Assembly: GCA_012845835.1 (NCBI GenBank)
Contig: JABAKD010000017.1
Location: 734,001-798,000 of the forward strand
Source: Undaria pinnatifida
Lineage: Eukaryota > Sar > Phaeophyceae > Laminariales > Alariaceae
Length of the DNA: 64,000 nt
Reading direction: 5' to 3'
Both the position numbers and the translations under genes were made by a program. The notes below the pieces were generated by a model. The model saw only the letters and a list, made by a program, of their open reading frames with translations, was not told where the DNA came from and searched no databases. The stretch's first letter is position 1, and each line of letters begins with the position of its first letter. Below, one piece after another: positions 57,410 to 64,000 of this stretch.

Positions 57410-58600
57410 TTTAGCAGAACCTGTCACGACACGAAGCGAGAACGACCTAGGCCACCCCCGGCAGAGTCAGGAGGGACGAGCAAGGTGAGGCACGTCCAGG
57501 GAATAGCGTGCCGAGATGTGGACTTCAGCTCGTCTGATCTCCAAGGCGGCTCAAAATCTGGTCAAAATCAGGCGCTCGATCGCTGAGACAACAACGCCTA
57601 CATATTTGTACATGTATTGACAACAAAAGCAAGCAGTAGCAGCGCCCGTCCAACGACAAGTGCGAGCTGTAGAAGCACAACATACATACGAATAGCGACA
57701 GCAGCAGAGACGTTGTACAACTCTTAAGTGTAAATTCAACAACCGCAAACGGCATGCTGCAGCAGCGGCAGCACCAGTAGTGCGACGAACAGCAACCAGT
57801 ATCCGTTGTGATATGCAAGAATAATAATATGCTCTTACTTTGGGCATGTATCCGGTACGTTAGAAAAAAAAGAAGCAAAACAAAAGTAAACCAAACGAGC
57901 GGACGCACATCGAGTTCAATAAAAATAACATGCGGTGTAGCAGAGGCAGCACTAGCGCGGTACGACAAGCAGCAAGCAGTACCCAGTTTAACATATGCTT
58001 ACCTAATAATATGTTAACTTTGGGCCGGTACCCGTTAAGTATAGAACCAAAAAAAGGGAAGCACCAAAAACACAAACAAAGCAAGAGCACAAAGGTAACA
58101 TAAAATCGAATGGAATACTCGTGGTGCAATTGCACTATTAGATACACGCAGGGATTCGAACACAGACGAGAGGAAAACACACATACCAAAAACACTAAAA
58201 ACCCAAAATGCAATGGTGGCAAAAGCTCGAACCTGCGACTTGTGCATACAAATAATAACGCTCTAACTGGCCGAACTACTGATACTGCTGTCACCGGCTT
58301 CTTGCTCAAAAAATAAAATGATCGTTTCTATAGGTACGGCTCCGCACTTGAAATTTCGAAACGAAAGTATCGCGAAAACGTGATATTTGTGTAGGCCAGC
58401 ACGACACAAAGTGAACACGACCGACGCGGACCCTGGCAGGGTCAGGAGAGTCGATCAAGCTGGAGCCCGTGCAGGAAACAGCGGGCGAGAGGTGGATCTG
58501 AGGTCGAGTTATCTGGAAGACGACTCAACATCTGGTCTAAATCGGGGCCTTCGGCCACTCTCGTGGAAGCTCCAACATATTTGAACTTGCACTTATGTTC
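57410..58600. repeat. Nested old duplications
   Basis: 57418-57625 and 58390-58600 are related (GGCAG.GTCAGGAG, CAAATCTGGTC.AAATC.G, CCTACATATTTG / CCAACATATTTG). Between them, 57750-57875 and 57930-58055 are a ~178-bp-offset pair (CAGCACNAGNNGTGCGACGA-like, AATAATATG.T..CTTTGGGC.GGTA). Open frames on the minus strand across them are probably incidental. Confidence 0.55.
58215..58280 (-). repeat. tRNA-like SINE head
   Basis: Minus strand: GGCCAGTTAGAGCG (A-box-like) and, after about 25 nt, GCAGGTTCGAGC (B box). Acceptor-stem pairing is not evident and the sequence continues into repeat DNA, so I read it as a SINE head and not a functional tRNA gene. Confidence 0.45.
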
Positions 58601-58614
58601 TGAAAACAATACAC

Positions 58615-58765
58615 AACACTGTACGGCACGATACAGCACCGCACAGAACCGGACGGAACAGTACAACACCGCCCTACACCGCACTACACCGCACTACACC
58701 GTGCAACACCGCACCACACCGTACCACACCGCACAGCACCGTACCGCACAGCATTGCACATAACG
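58615..58765 (-). repeat. Degenerate five-base repeat related to the 29.6-30.6 kb array
   Basis: The plus strand reads CACCGCACNACACCGNNC for ~150 bp. Reversed, this is the GTGCGGTGNNGTGC pentamer periodicity of the array at 29.6-30.6 kb, here without the conserved spacers. Confidence 0.65.
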
Positions 58766-59739
58766 TCAAACAATCTCACAGCCCCGGACAACACCGCACA
58801 TCAACGCATGGCAGGACACAGGCCGGCGTCGCATGTCTGGGCACATCATAGGAACGCAAGGGATCGCATGGCACCGGACGTTGCTATGCTGCCGAGGCAG
58901 TGCTGGGTTGCGTTGCTGATCTGGGACAAGAAACGCTAAGATTGCGAAATACAAACTAAACGAATGGATGAAAGGCCACGAATACGAACAGTCAACGGGG
59001 TAGACAAAGATATTCAGGAAGGTTCCTCGAACAACAATATATTTAAGCACGTTCTGCCACACACCTCATAAATCATAAGGATAACCATAAATCATAAGGA
59101 TAACCGCTGGGTAATGATGAAACGAGGCAACGTTGCTATAGCTTTACTTGCTTAAATTAGGTTTGTCGATATCATGACGTAACACATCCCACACACGCAC
59201 AGAAGCAAACACACGTACACATGGTCAGAAAGAGGCCTCTCGTAGATGTCTTACGGAAACGGGATCAACCTGCAGATACGGTGATACGGTTAACGTCACA
59301 AGTGCAGAGCCTGCAAGAACATGCGTGGTTCAGCAGCACAGCAGCGGAGCGACAAAGAAACGCATGTACCTCGTATACATATACTTGGGATTCTTTCGCC
59401 CTTAGTATCGCTGAATGCTTGGTATGCCTGGCTTGAGGTCCAAAGGTGCGTGTTGGGGCATCAACAACAAACAGCAGTAAGAAACAGCAGCAGACAGCAA
59501 ACATCCGCAGAAGGCAGCCGCAGTCAGAAGCAGTTGTCTCAGCGAATCGCCAAAACTGCATGTGCAGCTCGTTCGCATGTTGCAAATTACAAGTGGTTTT
59601 CATCCAAAAAAAATGTGCATTTGGATGTATTTTTAAAACCGTCCAAGCAGGTCATCGCTGCACAAGGGCCAAGTCATAGAACGACGTGGAAATAAATATA
59701 TGTATACGATCATTCGTTTCTTCAGGTATTCGCTCAGGA
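58766..59739. other. Unassigned
   Basis: Only short frames on both strands. AAATCATAAGGATAACC is directly repeated at about 59069-59105. No gene recognised. Confidence 0.3.
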
Positions 59740-62720
59740 GTGTCTTTCCGTTTCGGCCTCAGTACGCGATTCGTGGAACTGGAATTCTCGGTCAAATAGC
59801 TTTTTTCGAACGCCGTCTTCGGGGGGCGGCTCCAACGCCCCTCGCCCTGCCGTGTCCGTTCCCCACCTCGACGTGAACGCGGACGGATGCCGAGAGAGAC
59901 AGACGAAAAGTTGCAAAATAATCGCATGTCGAGGAGGAATTCCGGAGATTTTGGTTGTATCTTCACGTCTGCAGCGCCTGGGTGATTTACAAAATTGGCG
60001 AAATTTCCAAACGGTAGATAGTTGCTATTGTTATGTTTTGAATTGTGCGGTGGCATGCTCTCAAGCGTTTGTTTTGCTTGACGTCTGCAGGGCTTGAGCG
60101 TTTGTTTCTTTTGCTTGACGTCTGCAGGGCTTGAACGAATGAAACACGTAAAAGTCTTCGGCGGGTGGCTCCAACGCCCCTCGCCCTTCCTTATTCGTTG
60201 CGCACCTCGACGTTAACGCGGATGGATGCTGAGCGAGACAAGAGGGAAGTACCAAAAATATTGTGTTTTGAGTAGGTAACTTTGCGACTTCGGTTGTATC
60301 TTATAATATCGTCTGCAGCGTCTGGATATTTTCCAAAAATAGCATCATTTTTAAACAGTAGGTAGTTGCGAAAGTTTCGAATTTGGCGGTGGTACTCTCC
60401 CGAGCGTTTGTTTGCTTGACGTCTGGGGGGCTTGAGCGCGTGTTATTATACCAGTAGTAGATCGCTCTAATTCGTATTTTTAGGATATGCTCCACGTGTG
60501 CAGGGCTTGAGCGTTTGTTTTTTTTGCTTGACGTCTGCAGCGCTTGGACGAATGAAACACGTAAAAGTCTTCGGGGGGCGGCTCCAACGCCCCTCGCCCC
60601 TCCTTATCCGTTGGGCACCTCGACGTGAACGCGGATGGATGCTGAGCGAGACAAGGGAAACGTTGCAAAAACATTGTATTTTGATGAGGTTCTCTTGCGA
60701 CTTCGGTTGTATTTTATAATAATGTCTGCAGCGTCTTGATAATTTCCAAAATTACATCATTTCCAAACGGTAGGTAGTTGCTAAAGGTTTGAATTATGCG
60801 GTGGTATTCTCTCGAGCGTTTGTTTTGCTTGACGTCTGGGGGGCTTGAGCACGTGTTATAGTAGTCGCTCTAATTCGTCTTTATATATTATCGTGTTTGG
60901 CGCTGTTGAAGTGTTTATCATTTCGAGCGTGCTTGGTTTGCACGTCAACCTGACATATGCGCAAAACCGTCAGAAGGAGTTGTACAAGTGAAAAATGTGC
61001 ATAACTTCGTCGGGTGAATACGCACATGAATAAATAATATCTGATAAAATATTCATTGGGTACGCGCCAACAACAACGTACCACAACGATGGACAACGTA
61101 TAAAAGAAAAAAACACATAACGCGTGAGCAATGACGTGCTTATAGTACACGTATGTACATACTACGACATCCGCGAAAGGTTCCCTACCGCCGGCAAAGA
61201 AGGCGGGGATACAAGTCTATTTACGGAGCGAAATTAGACGGACACCATTCTCAAACAAATAAGAAATCCCTAGATAACGTACATAATGCAAATGAAAGGC
61301 CGAATTGTGACCTCGTGAATTATTGCGAGCTTAGTTAGTAGGCTTTGATCCAATAGGCCAAGGTTTTTCGCGCGACCTATTGTGCAAGTAACTATCCAAA
61401 TTGCGGTTGTTTTGCTTGACGTCTGCAGGGCTTGAACCAATTAAGTTGACACACGACGCGTATAAAAATACGTGGAAGTGTGGTGAGCTAAAGCTTTGTT
61501 TTTCCCCATCCGCCGGAGGATAAAAAAATAAATAAATAAGAACAAAAAAAACACGGGAAAGTGGGAGTAGCTGTGGAGAATGCGATGCAAGAAGATTAGA
61601 AAGGCTGCAAGACGAACGTGATACGTCCAGAAGAACGCGTGTTATACCAGTAGTAGATCGCTCCAATTCGTTTTTTTATATTATTGCGTTTGGTGCTGTT
61701 GAAATGCTTCTCATTTTGAGAGTGCTTGGTCTGCACGTCAACCTGATATAGATAGGCTCGAAGAGCGTTTATTTGCGCGACCTTTTTACGCAAATAACGT
61801 CTGCAGGAGTAGCAGTTGTGAACAATGTGTGTAACTTCGAGTAAATACGTATATGAAAAAGTAATATCTGATAAAATATTAAAAGGATACGCACCAAAAA
61901 CAACGTACAACAACGACGGACAACCTGCAAAAAAAAATGAACAAATAACGCGTGTGCAATGACGGGCTTTTCGTATACGTATGTACATACTGCGCCATTT
62001 GCGAAAGGTTCCCTACGGCCGGCAGCGAGAGCGAGAATGCAACTTTACTAGGAAGGAAAATTCTTGAGGGACACCCTTCTCAAACAAATAAAAAATCCCT
62101 AGATAACGTACATGATGCAAATGACCAGCCGAATTGCGACCGCGTAAATTATTGCGAGCTTAGTTAGTAGGCTTTGACCCAATAGGGCAACGTTTTTTGC
62201 GCGACCTACTATGCAAGCAACTAGCCAAATTCCGGTTGTTTTGCTTGATGTCTGCAGGGCTTGAACGAATGAAACACGGGAAAGTGCGAGTAGTTGGGAA
62301 GACTGCGATGCAAGAAGATTAGAAAGGCTGCAAGACGAAAATGACACGTCCAGAAGAACGCGTGTTATACCAGTAGTAGGTCGCTCCAATTCGTCTTTTT
62401 ATATTATTGCGTTTGGGGCTGTTGAAGTGTTTCTCGTTTTGAGCGTGCTTGGTCTGCACGTCCACCAGATATAGCCCTTCGCCCTGCCGTATCCGTTCCG
62501 CACCTCGACGTAAACGCGCATAGATGCTGAGCGAGACAAGCGAGAAGTGCGCTTTTTTCTTTGGTATTTTGGGCGGTATGCGCCCGAGCTATTCTTGGAT
62601 CTTGGCATATGTAGAGCTTGAACGAAAAATATGGGACAACATTTCCAAACTGGCGTCATCTCCAAATTGGCATCTAAATTTCTTCCCGACGATGTTTTTT
62701 TCATGGCCGCCTCCAAGCGC
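59740..62720 (+). repeat. Composite tandem array of several repeat blocks
   Basis: Block G (GGCTCCAACGCCCCTCGCCC, then CACCTCGACGT.AACGCGGA) recurs at about 59826, 60168 and 60580, and in part at 62474. Block T (GCTTGACGTCTGCAGGGCTTGA) recurs near 60077, 60115, 60525, 61411 and 62243, with GGGG variants at 60415 and 60832. Block S (TACCAGTAGTAGATCGCTC) recurs near 60449, 60862, 61640 and 62368. 60852-61631 and 61632-62360 are a large tandem duplication, and the first unit contains the mini-retroposon insertion. Confidence 0.75.
61446..61550 (+). mobile_element. 76-nt mini-retroposon (full-length copy 3), with an empty-site paralog
   Basis: It starts TTGACACACGACGCGTATAA, ends CCCCATCCGCCGGAGGAT at 61521 and has a ~29-nt A-rich tail. 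The duplicated unit at 61632-62360 lacks it: CTTGAACGAATGAAACACGG there corresponds to CTTGAACCAATTAA plus ACACGG here. The insertion therefore followed the duplication, and this defines the element ends. Confidence 0.82.
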
Positions 62721-62767
62721 TTGCCCGATCGTAGCTACTACTGCTGTGTGTCGTGTCGTTTTCTTTC

Positions 62768-63300
62768 GGCTGAGTGGGTATAGTGCTATACTGTATATAA
62801 CCAACGAAATATATGTGTCGTGAGTACGATTCTCACCAAGATCATATTTGGTATTCAGGAGCGTGCGCGGACGTTATGAATGATTATGATAGTTGTGAGT
62901 GTTCTACTGAGTTCTACTAACTGTGTAGTACGTGGAGAGGGGACAGCTCCGGGGATCGCTCTTACGAAGTCAGTGATAATGAATTGACAAACTGGAAAAC
63001 ATATCTGGTTGGGTTTTTGCATAACCCACTCACTGTGAGTGTTGCTGAGTCAAGTGACAGTGGGTAATGCTATGTGTCGTGGGTTCGATTCTCTCCGACT
63101 TCATGTTTGTCTTTTTCAAGCGTGCGCGCTGACGACATTATGAACGGTTATTCAGGTTGTCTAACATATATATATGTAGTAGTAGTACCCACTGAGCTAC
63201 TGAGTCAAGTGATCAAGTATAGCTCAGTGGGCAGTGCTGTAGCATTTCTCGGTCAAATCACTTTGTTCGAAGGCCGCCGTCTAAGCGAGTAACGCGAAAA
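62768..63300 (+). repeat. Series of tRNA-like SINE units
   Basis: Unit 1 has GGCTGAGTGGGTATAGTGC and TGAGTACGATTCTCACC (62768-62838). Unit 2 has GTGGGTTCGATTCTCTCC at about 63078-63096. Unit 3 has TATAGCTCAGTGGGCAGTGC at 63219-63238. Tails share AGCGTGCGCG, GACGNNATTATGAA. In units 2 and 3 the 5' tRNA-like stretch is preceded by its inverted copy (CCCACTGAGCTA / TAGCTCAGTGGG). Confidence 0.55.
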
Positions 63301-63879
63301 AAAATGTATTTTGAACGGTATTCTTCAGTTATTCTCCGGATCTTGATGTATGGAGAGGTTGATAACATAAAACTTGGCGAGACATAATTTTCAAATTGGC
63401 GTCATATTTTGTCCCAAAACAAATAATAATATTACTGTGAAAAAAAACCATGGTACTGCGGTAGGGATCATAGTAGTAGTGCATTCGTTGATTGAGTTTC
63501 AGTAGGTTCAAGTACAAACATACATAGATATAGACGTGGCAAGCGCACGCATGACTAAACGAGGAGGAGGTAGTAGTGATTGCGATTACTGGTCCAGAAA
63601 AAGCCACACAGCAGCATTGCGAGTGGATGCGTCCCCTGGGCCTCGAGGGTTGTATTATACAAGTTCCTGCTGTTGTTCAGCTGCGCCACTCGAAGGTGGT
63701 GGCAAGTAGACAGGATAGCGTGCTTTGTTGTTTCTGTGGTCGCTGACTCCGTTGCTGTGGTCGTTTGCCGGTCAAATAAGTGGAAGTGGTCGTGTGTTGG
63801 TTCGTAACTGACAAATCAGTTTGTGTTGCTTTGTATTGACGTGCTCTTTTTCTTGCTGCTGATTGCTGATTGATCATCT
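63301..63879. other. Unassigned
   Basis: The left part (to about 63410) still resembles the array (CTTGATGTATGGAGAGGTTG, CAAATTGGCGTCAT). The rest is unassigned, with no supported frame. Confidence 0.35.
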
Positions 63880-64000
63880 TTTCTAGTTTTTTTGTTTTTT
63901 TTCCACACTTCTACTTTCCAGCTTCTGGACATACAAGCCGTGATCACATATGTCGTCCATCCCTTCCCCGCTCCGGTTATTGCCTTAATTATTTTTGGCG
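63880..64000 (-). mobile_element. tRNA-derived SINE, 3' part, cut by the window edge
   Basis: Read on the minus strand, the sequence ends GGCTTG...CCAGAAGCTGGAAAGTAG then AAGTGTGG and an A-rich tail, matching the 3' end of the SINE at 5674-6005. Its head lies beyond base 64000. Confidence 0.75.

Noticed and set aside
62768-63240. Functional tRNA genes at the tRNA-like heads.
   Set aside because: No complete cloverleaf with paired acceptor ends. Sequences repeat with SINE-like tails.

Overview
The window looks like nuclear DNA of a brown alga (Phaeophyceae, Ectocarpus-like). Two host gene families point that way. One is an EsV-1-7-repeat protein (C-X4-C-X16-C-X2-H units, the family of the Ectocarpus IMMEDIATE UPRIGHT protein). 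The other is a set of ankyrin-like proteins with 27-residue repeats of the type GHLDILQWARxxGCPWD. There is no bacterial operon structure, rRNA gene or convincing functional tRNA gene. Most of the sequence is repeats and transposon remains.

Layout. 0-2 kb: an open frame of at least 677 codons on the minus strand runs off the left edge and may be the gag of an LTR element. 3.6-6 kb: small retroposons and a tandem duplication. 10.3-18.9 kb: three decayed ankyrin-repeat genes, a small TIR element carrying a telomere-like tract, and a Gypsy fossil abutting the third ankyrin pseudogene. 21-24.6 kb: a LINE piece, an unassigned repeat and an (AAAC)n tract. 25.6-27.4 kb: the one intact ankyrin gene (610 aa), on the minus strand. 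27.7 kb: a 50-codon frame that starts inside a dispersed repeat. 29.6-30.6 kb: a GC-rich tandem array. 31.6-31.9 kb: a foldback element. 35.3-39.4 kb: a stack of nested insertions that includes two miniature LTR elements (TRIMs) and a TA-flanked TIR element inside a SINE. 40.7-44.1 kb: a Copia fossil. 45.9-47.8 kb: a LINE piece split by a TIR transposon. 48.9-50.9 kb: the intact EsV-1-7 protein (670 aa, 14 units). 54-64 kb: tandem duplications and tRNA-derived repeats, ending in another SINE at the right edge.

The most unusual items are these. (1) A 76-nt retroposon family has four copies. Three share one 5' end and one is 5'-truncated with a 9-bp target duplication; the RNA would fold into a conserved nested hairpin. 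An unoccupied paralogous site lies 0.8 kb from one copy. (2) A complete LTR element is only 372 bp long (84-bp LTRs), and a second TRIM sits inside another repeat; both have 4-bp target duplications. (3) A dispersed cassette carries a TATA box, a leader, a start codon and the first codons of a peptide beginning MS(V/I)D...FVELTADVL, with six sites in the window. (4) The EsV-1-7 protein has a two-unit higher-order repeat.

Only two multi-hundred-residue host genes look whole (ankyrin and EsV-1-7), and both have no intron within the coding region. Everything here rests on reading the sequence directly. Boundaries of decayed elements are approximate, and no database comparison was possible.
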